Origin: CAVQBP01 sp963782475
Lineage (GTDB): Bacteria; Bacteroidota; Ignavibacteria; Ignavibacteriales; Ignavibacteriaceae
Direction of reading: 5' to 3'
DNA: 64,000 nt
Assembly (NCBI GenBank): GCA_963782475.1
Contig: CAWAJW010000017.1
Location: 1-64,000, forward strand
Shown here: in pieces, positions 26,853 to 38,124 of the stretch
How positions within the stretch are numbered: the first letter of the stretch is position 1
Layout: every line of letters starts with the position of its first letter
Position numbers and translations under genes: made by a program
The notes under the pieces: generated by a model
The model's database searches: none
What the model saw: only the letters and a program-made list of their open reading frames with translations
What the model was told of the DNA's origin: nothing

Positions 26853-27337
26853 ATTAAAGTTTCAAACAGCTCAGATTGTTACGCTAGTCTCGAGTTAATG
26901 AATGAAAACTTTTCATTCCAAATTATTAGACTAGGATAGGATAATTCGGGTTACGATTGCCGGTATTTTATGGGAAATTTAGGGAAAAGTTTTTACTCCT
27001 TTTTTAATTTACTCAAGTTAACCTTTTAGGTGTAAAAACTGTCTACCTTTCTGAAATGCTTTACAATGTCATACTTCGACTGCTTAAAAGGCAGTTAAAA
27101 TAAAACTACTGGTGACAACTATTTATAGAGACTGACCTAATAATTAAAATCAGCGCTTTTTAGAAGGTCTCAGTATGATATTACACTGCTTTTTAGATAA
27201 TCCGCAATAGATAATAGAGAAAAAAAAAGAAATCTGACTTCATTATGAAGCTAATCTTGGAACGATATACGGAGAGAGAAAGTAGATTATTTCTATAAAA
27301 TGTTAAGTAAGCTATTGGCATTAATCTTTAGAAATAC
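26853..27337. other. Intergenic interval
   Basis: It lies between the DUF5916 start and the stop of the membrane protein to its right. I see no ORF with a start site and no strong hairpin. Confidence 0.45.
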
Positions 27338-27958
27338 CTAAAAAACTTCAACACTATTTTCAAAATTAATAATATCTTCAAAGCTCATCTTCTCTTTTGA
27401 AGTAAAGGGGACCAGGTTTCCTATGGGAGACATTTTCATTCCGAACGACATACATGCTGCTAACGCCTGGCCGTATGTTCTTCCCGTAACATATAATTCA
27501 TCAACTGATACAAGCTTACCTGACAAATGCCCTCCGCTGGTCGGAGCACCTTGAGCGGGTACTATTTCACCCATTTCGTAAATCCTCCCATCAATTTTAA
27601 CAGAATGTACTTTTATCAGGATACCTAGAGTTAATTTATTTCCATCAGAATAATAAGCAACTTCAGGTTTTTTAAAGATCTCTGCAGGAAGGAATTTCTT
27701 GAACGGGCTAAATCTTTTCGATTTTTGGAGCTTTCTTGATATTATTCCAATAAAAGAGAGAATACCAAATGCCAGAATAACCTGCAATAATAAATTATTA
27801 GTTACAAACGCTGCCATCCAGAAGAGAACATTTGCGACAGTAGCGAAACCCATAATGATTAACAGTAGAAAGATAAGTGCAACCGCACCCCAGAAAAAAT
27901 CTTTTCCCAAAGCTATAACTTCATGTTTAAACCACATCAGCAATTTTTCAAGTTTCAT
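27338..27958 (-). CDS. DUF502-like membrane protein
   Basis: The 206-residue protein has two helices near the N-terminus (FFWGAVALIFLLLIIMGFATVANVLFWMAAF and LLLQVILAFGILSFIGII). A soluble part of about 120 residues follows. The segment GAPTSGGHLSGKLVSVDELYVTGRTYGQALAACMSFGMKMS aligns by eye with the C-terminal PTSGxxxxVxxxDV ... SVEDALKxIISxG part of DUF502 proteins; I judge it a distant relative. No function is known. The start lies at ATG 27958 with an AGGAG site. It diverges from the PafA-like gene across 423 bp. Confidence 0.55.
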   Translation of the reverse strand: MKLEKLLMWFKHEVIALGKDFFWGAVALIFLLLIIMGFATVANVLFWMAAFVTNNLLLQVILAFGILSFIGIISRKLQKSKRFSPFKKFLPAEIFKKPEVAYYSDGNKLTLGILIKVHSVKIDGRIYEMGEIVPAQGAPTSGGHLSGKLVSVDELYVTGRTYGQALAACMSFGMKMSPIGNLVPFTSKEKMSFEDIINFENSVEVF

Positions 27959-28105
27959 TTAAACTCCTATTCATAAATTCGCAGGTTAAAATAATTATTC
28001 AATGTTACTCCATTATTATGAAATTGTTAAAATTAGATGAAGAAGATGGGAGTACTCAGAAAAAAGATGAAATTTATTGGATATCAAACTTGTTGTTCCC
28101 TGGTG

Positions 28106-28130
28106 TTAAGATATACTGTATCTATCTTAA
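28106..28130. promoter_or_regulatory. Inverted repeat, possible operator
   Basis: The perfect 9-bp arms TTAAGATA(T) and (A)TATCTTAA are separated by a short centre. The repeat lies about 150 bp upstream of the DUF502-like start and 250 bp upstream of the PafA-like start. No binding protein can be named. Confidence 0.4.
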
Positions 28131-28253
28131 AACAAAGTTATAATTATTAACATTTAACAATATCTTAATATCCTTTTTATTGAACTCATCCATTTATAAA
28201 CTTATTTTAATCATGCCTTCCTTAATTACCTTTAAGGTAGATGGCTATGTTAG

Positions 28254-28291
28254 AAAATGCCCGCCAACTGCTGCCGGCGGGCATTTTTATT
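28254..28291 (+). terminator. Strong intrinsic terminator without an assigned gene
   Basis: AAAATGCCCGCC (28254-28265) pairs perfectly with GGCGGGCATTTT (28276-28287) over 12 bp around a 10-nt loop, followed by T and A. It stands between two divergent genes, so it ends neither. A small RNA from about 28.0-28.28 kb or an attenuator before the PafA-like gene are the options. Confidence 0.75.
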
Positions 28292-28381
28292 TTGATCTTA
28301 AAAATGCATAAGAATAATCATAAAATTTAATTATTTTTATTTTATAATTACCGGATAAAAATCTGTATCAAACATTCTTAT

Positions 28382-30011
28382 ATGAAAAAATCAGCTATTC
28401 TATTTATTGCCGTTTTTTTGCAATGTAATTTATTAATTCATGCCCAAGCTGTTCAAAAACATCCCAAACTTGTAGTAGGAATTGTAATCGACCAAATGCG
28501 GTTTGATTATCTTTACCGCTTCGACTCTTTATACAGCGATGGAGGTTTTAAAAAACTGATGGATGAGGGGAGTAATTTTACATTTGCACATTATAATTAT
28601 GTACCGACATTTACAGCACCCGGCCACACATCTATTTATACAGGAACAACGCCCTATTTTCACGGGATAATTGCAAATGACTGGTATGACAGGGAGAGCA
28701 GGCAGTCAATTTATTGCACTTCGGATAGTTCTGTAAAAACAGTCGGAGCATCGGATAAAAACGGGCAGGAATCACCGAAACGATTACTTGCAACTACAAT
28801 AACCGACCAATTGAAGCTTGCAACAAACGGGAAATCTAAAATTATTTCAATTTCAATTAAAGACCGGGCTTCAATTTTACCCGGCGGGCATATGCCTGAT
28901 GCAGCATACTGGTATGATCCTGAAACCGGAAATTTTATTTCATCCACATATTATATGAAGCAGCTTCCGGAATGGGTAAATGATTTTAATAAGAGGAAAC
29001 TGGTAGACAAATATATGTCAGGTGACTGGGAGCTTTCATACCCGCTTACTAAATATGGCAATACTCTTCCCGATCAGCAGCCGTTTGAATTAAATTTGTT
29101 TCATGAGAAGAGCTCTTCATTCCCCCATTCATTTAAAAGTATTCCGGAAAATAAGAAACCGGGGCTAATATTATATACCCCGTATGGTAATCAAATATTG
29201 TCTGATTTTATACAAGCAGCAATTGACAATGAAAATTTAGGCAAGGGCATGTATACTGATTTTCTGGCTATCAGTTTTTCTTCTCCGGATTATATCGGGC
29301 ATTCATACGGACCTAACTCGGTTGAAATTGAAGATACTTATGTAAAACTTGATAAGATCATTGCCGGTCTTCTTGAAGAGCTTAATAAGCAGGTTGGAGA
29401 AGGCAACTACTTATTATTTTTTACAGGGGATCATGCAGTCGATGAAGCCCCATATTATTTAAATGAAAGAAATATTCCTTCCGGATGGTTTAATCCTGCT
29501 ATAATGCACGATTCACTGGCAGCCTTTACGGGAAAAACATTTAAGAATAGAGAGATCTTCGAAAACCTTTCTAACAAGCAAATATTTTTAAATCAAACGG
29601 CTATTCAAAAACTAAAGCTGGAGCCGGGAGAAGTAATGAGAGGCATATGTAAAATATATAAGGAGAACATTTCCTTTGATCTCTCAAATTTATACAAGGA
29701 ACGATCTTGAAAAATTAACAGCTTATAGAACTTCGCCAAATTTAATACTTAATGGTTTTAACCCGGTTCGTTCAGGAGATATAGCATTTGAACTGCAGCC
29801 GGGTTATCAGTACGGGAGTGGAAGTGATGCTACGACCCATGGCGCCATTTATAATTATGACACACATGTACCATTAATATTTTACGGCTGGCATATTCCC
29901 AGGCAGACAGTTAATGCTCCAGTGTACATAGTTGATATCGCAGCTACAATTGCAAATTTATTAAGTATCCAGGAACCAAGTGCCTGTATGGGAATACCGA
30001 TAATAAAATAA
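28382..30011 (+). pseudogene. PafA-like alkaline phosphatase family protein, frameshifted
   Basis: It starts at ATG 28382 with a signal peptide (cleaved near LLIHAQA). The alkaline phosphatase superfamily metal and substrate residues are present: VGIVIDQMRFDY (Asp37), FTAPGHTSIYTG (nucleophile Thr near 83), SIKDRASILPGGH (the Lys and Arg typical of PafA), PDYIGHSYGP and FTGDHAVDE. After about codon 430 the frame breaks near 29675. The C-terminal part (29676-30011), with DATTHGAIYNYDTHVPLIFYG carrying the last metal His, is in another frame. One base gained or lost would restore an intact periplasmic phosphomonoesterase of about 540 residues. As read, the product lacks the last metal ligand and should be inactive. 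Confidence 0.82.
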
Positions 30012-30247
30012 GAAATAGATCATACCTGAGAGTAAAGATATCAGCTTTATAAAAAATTTGATATGAGAATTAAAAGAAGAATTTCCCGGAATTACATATT
30101 TGATCATTATACATTCAAAGAAAAATCCTGACAATTTATTCCAGTTTTAATACTATGAGGTAACTTTCCTAAATTGCCAGGACTTCTTTAGAAATACCAC
30201 TCTCCCCCTGTGAAATTATTGTAATTTACAGGGTATTGATACTCAGG

Positions 30248-30755
30248 CTACAGCTCTTTAAAAGAACATTCATCACACATATATTTTTTATAAATTCTAT
30301 CGAATACTTTACGAACCAATTCACTCTTATCATTCTTCGACATACCGTTTAACTGGCACATTCCTATTTTAGAATGAATCTTATAGAGAGAAAATCCAGC
30401 AATTATCCTAGCTTCTTCGGTTGCACCATGTTTTAGCAAGCTTAAGAAGAGGTATCATAGCTTTACTCGATTTCATCTCACCAAGGAAATAAGCACAGCT
30501 GGTTTGAAGACCTGCATTATCTGATTTTATACCGCGGATAAGATTATCTTCTATAATAGATAATTTAGCTTCTGAAAATGTCGAGAAATCATTAAACATA
30601 TTTGCACTTTTAAGTGCGCTCATTTCAGGTTTTAATATTTCGGGTATTAGATTATCATGTTCTGTAGCAGATAATACAGATGAAAGAATTAAAACCAGGA
30701 ACAGAAATAGACTAAAACGGATTGAATTTAGATGTTTCATTTTATTTTCCTCCAA
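30248..30755 (-). pseudogene. Exported small helical-repeat protein, frameshifted
   Basis: The first part (30755 to about 30420) has a signal peptide (SIRFSLFLFLVLILSSVLSA, usually from Met at about 30740). Helices of HEAT type follow: SDNAGLQTSCAYFLGEMKSSKAMIPLLKL. The frame then changes near 30425: KLLKHGATEEARIIAGFSLYKIHSKIGMCQL continues in the other frame, and a single-base change would join them. The end has a CDECSFKEL tail. The protein is probably periplasmic with an armadillo-like repeat; its role is unknown. The broken frame matches the decay around it. Confidence 0.7.
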
Positions 30756-31323
30756 TTAGGTTTTGTTATTATTTTTTTACTTATCAACCAAAAGTTTCCG
30801 ATAACAGATTACAGATTATTTTTTCAAGGCTTCTTTTTGAAACGTGTTTCTTTTATTATCTCAACTACGTATCCCCTTTATTTATAATTAAAAATGCCGG
30901 CGCCTTTTCAATACCGAAATGTTTTAATAATTCTTTATGGATTTCGAAATCAATTCTTACTATTTTAATACTCATCTCTGTACTCCACTTCGATTTTATT
31001 TATTATCAGATCCATCATGATGAGATCCTCCGCTCCATTTAGAACTGACTTTCAACTAAAGTCGGCACTATCAGGATTAAAAATTTCACTAATGGCTTTC
31101 TTATTCATTACTGATATAATCTGATTAAATCTGTCATTTTTATTATTGTTTTATTGTTTTTTACAGGAAAGGAAATACAATTGGTTTGCCAACTATTGTT
31201 GGGACGGACTGAACGGTTATAAAATTATTTAAGCGGTTTAGATGGATATTTGGAAGTTAAAACCGGTTGGAATTCAAATAATTCAGGATGTCAATATATT
31301 GGCAAAAGCCAAAATATTGGCAA
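30756..31323. other. Intergenic interval with a small hairpin
   Basis: No supported ORF. Near the right end (31292-31323) ATATTGGC occurs twice in the same direction, with TTGGCAAAAGCCAA between. This forms a hairpin just past the stop of the broken sigma-54 gene, possibly part of its old terminator, though no T-run follows. Confidence 0.4.
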
Positions 31324-34300
31324 TTATCTTTTTTGAATATTCAATTTTTTCATTCTTGCTTCGAGAGTAGTTCTTTTAATTCCCAGGATTTTTGCAGCTC
31401 CTTTTTCCCCGCTCACCTGCCAGTTGGTTTTTTCAAGAACTTTAATGATATGCTGTTTTTCAAGCTCTTCAAGCGTTTCAAACCCGGTCATCAGCTTCAG
31501 AGTAATTGGAGGCTTTTTTCGGCAGCATTTCATTTAAAGTCAGCTTACTCCCTTCATTAGCTTATAACTGCACTCTCAATAACATTTTCAAGTTCACGTA
31601 TATTTCCCGGCCAGCTATATTCCGTCATCTGTTCAACCATACTTTGTGATATAGATTTCAATTTTCTTCCCGACTTTTCTGCTGAATTGATTAACAAAAT
31701 AATTAATCAAGACAGGTATATCTTCTTTCCTTTCACGTAAGAGGAGGAATAAAAATAGGGAATACATTTAACCTGTAGATACAAGATCCTCACGGAAATT
31801 CCCATTTTTAATTTCCATGATTTAATTTCCGGTTTGTAGCTGCAATTATCCTAACATCAACTTTTATTGTTTTAGGATTACCGATTTTTTCAAATTCCCC
31901 CTCCTGTAAAACCCTTAAAATTTTAGGCTGAAGTTCTAACGGTAAATCGCCGATTTCATCAAGGAAAATTGTTCCGCCATCAGCCAGTTCAAATCTTCCG
32001 ATCTTTCTTGAAATTGCACCTGTAAATGCTCCTTTCTCATGACCGAATAATTCACTTTCGATAAGATTAGCAGGTAAAGCAGAGCAATTAACCTTTAACA
32101 AGAGGTCTTTCACTTCTATTGCTGATATTATGGACAGCCCTCGCAAGAAGCTCTTTCCCGGTTCCTGATTCACCTAAAATCAAAACAGTTGCATCTGTAG
32201 AAGCAACCTGTTCTACTTTATGAAGCACTTTTTTAACCTCTTCGCTTTGAGTAATAATATTTCCGAAATTATGCTGCAGCTTTATTTCATCCTGCAGGTA
32301 AATATTTTCTGCTTCAAGCCTGTTTTTCAATAATTCAATTTCCGATAAAGCATTCTGAAGCTCATTTGAGAGTTTTGTTTTTTCTTCCAGCCTTTCAGCC
32401 AAAGCTTTTCTTTTCCCTTCAATATTTTTAACTCTCTCCTTATAAAATATATAAATCGAGATTACAAATAGCAGAGAATATTAAACTCCTGAACCACCAG
32501 GTCATCCAGAAAGGGGGATGAATAACAATGTTTATAAATGTTCCTGATTCATTCCAGATACCATCGCTATTTGAAGCTTTGACTTTGAAGATATATTCAC
32601 CGGGCGGTAAAGTTGTATAAGTAGCAAATCTTCTGGAAGAATTTAGTAAAAATCCAATCTTTATCCAAGTCCTTCCATTTTGTATGCATATTTATTTTTC
32701 TCAGGGGCAGAGAAATCAAGCGAAGCAAATTCAAATGAGAATAACATAATCCTTATACGAGAGTTCGATTTGTTTAACTCGAGTAAATCGGTTTATCAAA
32801 TTTAATTTCTTTATTAAATTTTTGAAACAAAGTAATAACAACAGGAGGAATAAATTTATTATCCTTAATATTTTCTGGATAGAATGAATTAAATCCTTTA
32901 ATTCCTCCAAAGAACATCTCGCCGCTTCTGCTTTTAAAATAAGAACCGCCGTTAAATTCATTATCCTGGAGCCCGTCTTTAATATTATAATTATTAAATA
33001 ATTTTGTTAACGGGATTAAATCTTGAGATTCCGTTATTTGTACTTAACCAGAGATTTCCTTTTTCATCTTCAAGGATTCCGTAAATCGAATTGCTGGGAA
33101 GTCCATCATTTGTTGTATAATGCTCTGTTTTTGCAGTTCTTATATTAAATTTATTAAGACCTCCTCCCCAGGTTCCGAGCCACAGCGTACCGGCAGGGCT
33201 TTCATGAATGGTAAATATATAATCACTATTTAAGCTGGATGATATCTCCCGGATTCGACTTAAAGTGTTCGAATGTATTGGTATCTCTATCAAGCTTATT
33301 TAATCCGCCGCCTTCGGTACCGATCCACAAATCTCCTGCCTGATCTTCATAAATTACCCTTACAAAATTATTGCTGAGACTTTTATTATTTTCAGGATCA
33401 TTTTTATAATGGATGAAAGTTCCCGTTTCTCTGATTAAATTTATCCAATCCCTGTCCATAAGTACCTACCCATAATATTCCTTTTTTATCTTCATAGATA
33501 GCTTCTAATTTCATCAAAAGCAAGACTGCCGGGATCATCCGGATTGTGCTGGTATACTGTAAAATCATTTGTCTTAGGATTCAGTCTGTTGATACCTCCG
33601 CCATGTGTTCCGAGCCAGAGATATCCTTTACTGATCTTCATAGATGACTCTTATTAGATCATTACTTAAACTATTTTTATTATCCGGTATTTCTGCGATA
33701 AACTTCATATTTATTTCTCTTCCTGATCCAGCTTATTTAATCCTCCCCCATGTGTACCTACCCATAAGAATGCCATTTTTATCTTCACAGATCGCCCAGA
33801 CAATAGGATGACTTAAACTGTTTATATCGTTGGGTCTATATTTATAAAGAATGAATTCCCCTGATACCCTTGGTACTTTATCTATTCCGCTTCCGTAGGT
33901 TCCAATCCACATAATGCCCGATTTATCTTTAAAAATAGCTCTGATTTCGTTATAAGCTAAAGAACGCGAATCGAGCGGATCATGAAGATACCTGGTAAAT
34001 GAATTCTTATCCTGATCGATATATGTTTAATCCGCCGCCGTTTGTGCCGATCCATAATTTTCCAAAGTTATCTTCACAAACTGCATAAATTTGATTGTGA
34101 ACTTATACTATTCATATTGTGAGGATCATTCAAGATACCTTTTAAACCCTGAAATTTCATTTCGATTATTTTTTATTACGGTATTTAATCCTCTATCGGT
34201 TCCTACCCAAATATTTTCTTTACTGTCCTGGTAAATAGCTCTTACAGTATTATCACTTAGTGAATATGCATTGCTGCTTTCAAATTCAAAATGTTTAAAA

Positions 34301-35020
34301 AAATATTGTCTTGAGTCGATTTTATATTTATCAAGAAAGTTTATTCCGGAGCTGGTTCCTATCCATAAATTTGAAGCATGATCTAAAAGTAAAGAATAGA
34401 CAGTGTTACTGTTTAAAGAGTTGATATCACTCTCCTGGTGAAAAATTCTTTCGATTATATATTCATCTCTTTTCTGAATTTTTTGGAGTGAACTTATTCA
34501 AACCGTTATCGGTTCCTACCCATATTATTCCCGAACTATCTGCACAAATTGAATTTATATTATCATGACTAATAGTATTGGTATCATTATAGTCATAATG
34601 AGAAATCGTAATTATTTTTTTTGTATAAGGATTATATTTATTCAAACCTGAATTGAAAGTACCGATCCAGATATTTCCTTCTGCATCAATGCATATCGAA
34701 TTTATATCGTTATAGCTTAAGCTGTTCGGATCATCCGGATTATTTCTCATGACTGTAAAAGTATAACCGTCAAACCTGTTCAGTCCGTCTTCAGTTCCAA
34801 AATAGATAAAGCCTTCCTTGTCTTGTAAAATAGATTTTACAATACTTTGCGAAAGCCCATGCTCAAGAAAGATTTGTTCGAATACTAAGCTGGAGGTCTG
34901 GCAGAAAATGTTCGGTGGAGCTCCTGATAAGAGAATAAAAAAAATAAGAAGAGTAAATATTTTTAATAAATGCTTTTGCTTGTCCCTATTCGAATTGAAA
35001 TGTAGTGACATTACAGTCAT
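31324..35020 (-). pseudogene. Fusion of periplasmic two-component propeller, Y_Y_Y domain and sigma-54 activator, heavily frameshifted
   Basis: Read on the minus strand the parts occur in one order. An N-terminal signal (IFTLLIFFILLSGAPPNIF) is followed by about a dozen two-component-regulator propeller repeats of the type GxIWIGTxxGLNKYNPYT (34950-33000), then remnants of a Y_Y_Y domain and a membrane helix (about 32500). A coiled coil (LEEKTKLSNELQNALSEIELLKNRL) leads to a sigma-54 AAA+ domain with Walker A GESGTGKE, the GAFTGA loop and Walker B GTIFLDEIGD. A Fis-type helix-turn-helix (GAAKILGIKRTTLEARMKKL) ends the gene. The frame breaks many times; for example, one extra base near 32100 splits LVKVNCSAL, and another near 33240 splits NPGDSSSLN. 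An intact relative would sense a periplasmic ligand and directly activate sigma-54 promoters. Confidence 0.85.
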
Positions 35021-35386
35021 ACTCCCACTTCACTGCAAATTATTAATTATTAAACTAATTATAGTTCAATGAAAATTCAAGAAGAATTACTAAGCATTTC
35101 ATTAATCTTGAAAGCAGGTTTTTAACTGTCGCTATTGGGGATTGGCTGCTGAATGTTTTGTCTTCAATTTAATATAAGTCCATCCGGCTAAAAGAATATT
35201 AAGCAGAGAATACGGATATTATTGGATAAAATGATGCAAAGTTAATCTCAAACCTGAATAGGTAATATTTTAAAATAAAGATTCAAAATGTTTTTTGAAT
35301 AAAAAGACTTACATTACTTTCTTTCTTTAAATTTAAAGGTTCATCTGCTTTTGAAACTTTACGGTATACCTTGCAATATTTTAAGA
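35021..35386. other. Intergenic interval
   Basis: No gene seen. It holds the promoter of the broken activator and the 3' end region of the Dcp gene. No strong terminator hairpin was found. Confidence 0.4.
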
Positions 35387-37537
35387 TTACTCAAGTCCCC
35401 GGTTCTTCAGCATCGGTTCAATATCAGGATCGTGCCCGGTAAAATCATGAAACATCTTGTTATAATCTTCGGTTGCGCCGCGTGAAAGAATCATCTTGCG
35501 GAAACGGTCACCGTTCTGACGTGTAAGTCCGCCGTGATCCATGAACCATTGGAACGCATCATCATCCAGCATTTCAGACCACAAATAAGCGTAATACCCT
35601 GCAGCATAACCATTACCCCAGATATGCATGAAGTAGCTCGAACGGTAGCGCGGCGGTACCTGCTGAATGTACAAACTATCTTTTTTCAGACTTTCAACTT
35701 CAAATTTATCGGAATTTTGTTCCGGTGCATCAGCGGGAAGAGTATGCCATGCCATATCCAGATCCGCTGCTTCGAGGAGCTCCGTGAAATCATATCCCTG
35801 GTTAAATAAATTCGATTTTTTAATCTTTTCGACCAGCTCTTCCGGTATCGGTTTTCCGGTCTTATAATTTAAAGCATAATGCTCCAGGATTTTAGGATAA
35901 AGTGCCCAATGTTCATTAATTTGAGATGGAAGTTCCACAAAATCTCTCGGGACATTAGTACCTGAAAGACTCGGATATTCTTCGTCGGCAAACATACCAT
36001 GCAGCGCATGGCCAAATTCATGGAACATGGTTGTTACATCATCATAACTTAACAGTGCCGGTTTACCGGGAGCCGGCTTAGTGAAATTTGCAACATTATA
36101 CACAACCGGTTTTGTTCCAAGAAGTTTCGACTGCTGAACAAAATTGTCCATCCAGGCGCCCCCTGATTTATTATCACGTTTGAAATAATCTGCATAAAAA
36201 AGCGCAAGTAAAGAACTGTCTTTATCATATACTTCGAAGACACGAACGTCCTTTTGGTAAACAGGAATATTGTGAATCTCCTTAAACGTCAGACCATACA
36301 GCTCATGTGCCTCATAGAATATTCCCTTTTGAAGGACATTTTCAAGAACAAAATATTGCCTGACATCGGAATCATTTAAATTAAAACGGGTTTTCCTCAG
36401 CTGTTCCGCATAATAATTCCAATCCCATGGCTGCAGCTTAAAATTTTGATTAGAATTATTTATAGTTGATTGAATTGCAGAAGCTTCTTTTTTTTCATTT
36501 GCAACTGTAGGGGGGACTAATTTGGCCAGGAATTTTTCTACATTCCCGGGAGTTTTCGCCATTTGATTTTCGAGCCGCCACGCGGCATAATTTTGATAAC
36601 CAAGCAGCTTCGCTTTAACAGCACGAATTTGAGCTATATGTTCTATAATTGCACGTGTATCATTTATGTCGTTATGTTCCGTTCGATCCCACGAATTTTC
36701 AAAAAGCTGTTTGCGGGTTTCCCTATCTTCCAGAAGCTGAAGATCAGGCTGTTGTGTAGTATTCTGCAGCGGTATCAGCCATTTTTCTGTCAGGTTCCTT
36801 GATAAGGCTGCCTGGCTTGCCGCATCGAGCTCTGACTGAGAAAGACCGGCTAGCTTTGATTCATTACTCACAACTAAAGCACCAGCCTTTGTTCCGGCTA
36901 AAAGCTTATTAACAAATTTTGCTATAAGTGTGGCTTCTTCCTCATTAAGCTTTTTTAATTTTACTTTCTCTTTATCGGCAAGATTTGCACCCATATGTAC
37001 GAACTTATCATAATAATATGAAATAAGCTTCTGTGATTCAGGATCAAGTTCCAACTTGTTCCGCTGATTATAAACCGATTTGACTCTTTTAAATAATTTT
37101 TCATTTAGAAATATAGCATCATCATTAGCCGCAAGCTTCGGTGCTTCATCTTCTTGTACTTGCTGCAGAAGAGAATCAGTATTTGCGCTTGTTACGGCAT
37201 TAAATACTAATGAAACTCTTGTAAGAAGCTGCCCGCTTTTTTCGAGTGCGACCAATGTATTTTCAAATGTAGGAGGAGCGGGGTTGTCAGCAATCTTTTT
37301 GATTTCCTCAAGCTGCTGCTTCATCCCTTCTTCAAGTGCAGGTTTATAATCACTATCCTTTATTTTATTGAAAGGAGGAGCTTCAAATGGAAGCTTACTT
37401 GGAGTGAAGAAAGGATTCTTATGAGAATTATCCATATTCTTATTGGATAAATTATTATTTGCAGCTGCAGTTATATTTTGATTAATACAAAATATTGCAG
37501 CCAGACAGATAATCATTAGGTTAAATATTCGGAACAT
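35387..37537 (-). CDS. dcp: M3 family metallopeptidase (peptidyl-dipeptidase Dcp)
   Basis: The 716-residue protein has an N-terminal signal peptide (LMIICLAAIFCINQNITAAA), then NPFFTPSKLPFEAPPFNKIKDSDYKPALEEGM, typical of Dcp. The zinc site is TTMFHEFGHALHGMFA (HExxH, about residues 505-509); the third ligand Glu lies in the following helix region (FVELPSQINEHWAL). FMHIWGNGYAAGYYAYLWSEMLDDDAF near the end is the conserved substrate-side segment. The length and order are complete. It removes C-terminal dipeptides from oligopeptides in the periplasm. The gene is monocistronic. Confidence 0.93.
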   Translation of the reverse strand: MFRIFNLMIICLAAIFCINQNITAAANNNLSNKNMDNSHKNPFFTPSKLPFEAPPFNKIKDSDYKPALEEGMKQQLEEIKKIADNPAPPTFENTLVALEKSGQLLTRVSLVFNAVTSANTDSLLQQVQEDEAPKLAANDDAIFLNEKLFKRVKSVYNQRNKLELDPESQKLISYYYDKFVHMGANLADKEKVKLKKLNEEEATLIAKFVNKLLAGTKAGALVVSNESKLAGLSQSELDAASQAALSRNLTEKWLIPLQNTTQQPDLQLLEDRETRKQLFENSWDRTEHNDINDTRAIIEHIAQIRAVKAKLLGYQNYAAWRLENQMAKTPGNVEKFLAKLVPPTVANEKKEASAIQSTINNSNQNFKLQPWDWNYYAEQLRKTRFNLNDSDVRQYFVLENVLQKGIFYEAHELYGLTFKEIHNIPVYQKDVRVFEVYDKDSSLLALFYADYFKRDNKSGGAWMDNFVQQSKLLGTKPVVYNVANFTKPAPGKPALLSYDDVTTMFHEFGHALHGMFADEEYPSLSGTNVPRDFVELPSQINEHWALYPKILEHYALNYKTGKPIPEELVEKIKKSNLFNQGYDFTELLEAADLDMAWHTLPADAPEQNSDKFEVESLKKDSLYIQQVPPRYRSSYFMHIWGNGYAAGYYAYLWSEMLDDDAFQWFMDHGGLTRQNGDRFRKMILSRGATEDYNKMFHDFTGHDPDIEPMLKNRGLE

Positions 37538-37831
37538 TTCAATATCCTTATATATAGGTTAAAATTTTACGGCCTGCAGGAGGATATCCATAGTGAAAAG
37601 AAGAGTCTAAGCACGCAGGGTATCTGAGGGAATCAATCTTTCTGATTAAAACAAATTCAATGCCCCTCAACCATATCAGGTCACTTCATAATTAAAATAA
37701 GAACTTTTTACGTATACAATAATACTGAAGATCGAACAAATCTGCTTACGATCTATTTAACAATTCAATAACATTTGAATAATAATAAGTTAATAACCGG
37801 AATATATATTTGACGGCAAAAAGGAGCTGCA

Positions 37832-37999
37832 ATGAAGACCAAATTATTATTTAACTCAATTTTATTTCTCACAGCAGGAATAATTTCAGCATTAAGAACA
37901 GAAGTGATCGGACTGATCATATCGTTCTCATTTTCGCTTCTCTTTTTTACTTTAACATTATGGATTGGAAGCAGAAAAAACGAAACAATTTTTGAGTAA
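37832..37999 (+). CDS. Small membrane protein, 55 residues
   Basis: A short ORF (ATG 37832, TAA 37997) follows a near-perfect ribosome binding site, AAAGGAG, 7 bp upstream. The product has two hydrophobic helices, LLFNSILFLTAGIISAL and VIGLIISFSFSLLFFTLTLWIG, then a charged tail SRKNETIFE. The arrangement with charge at the turn (RTE) and end suits a two-helix membrane peptide. It is not one of the families I know. It lies between the Dcp and DUF4097 genes, on the opposite strand to both, so it has its own promoter. Confidence 0.6.
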   Translation: MKTKLLFNSILFLTAGIISALRTEVIGLIISFSFSLLFFTLTLWIGSRKNETIFE

Positions 38000-38124
38000 T
38001 TGCCGGTCCACGATTGATAAAAACAAATTCCGTCAATAAATAAAATATACTTCTTAATATAAAAATAAAGTGCTTTAGAAAAAGAGATTAAAATTACACC
38101 TCACAATTATGAGAAACGATATAT

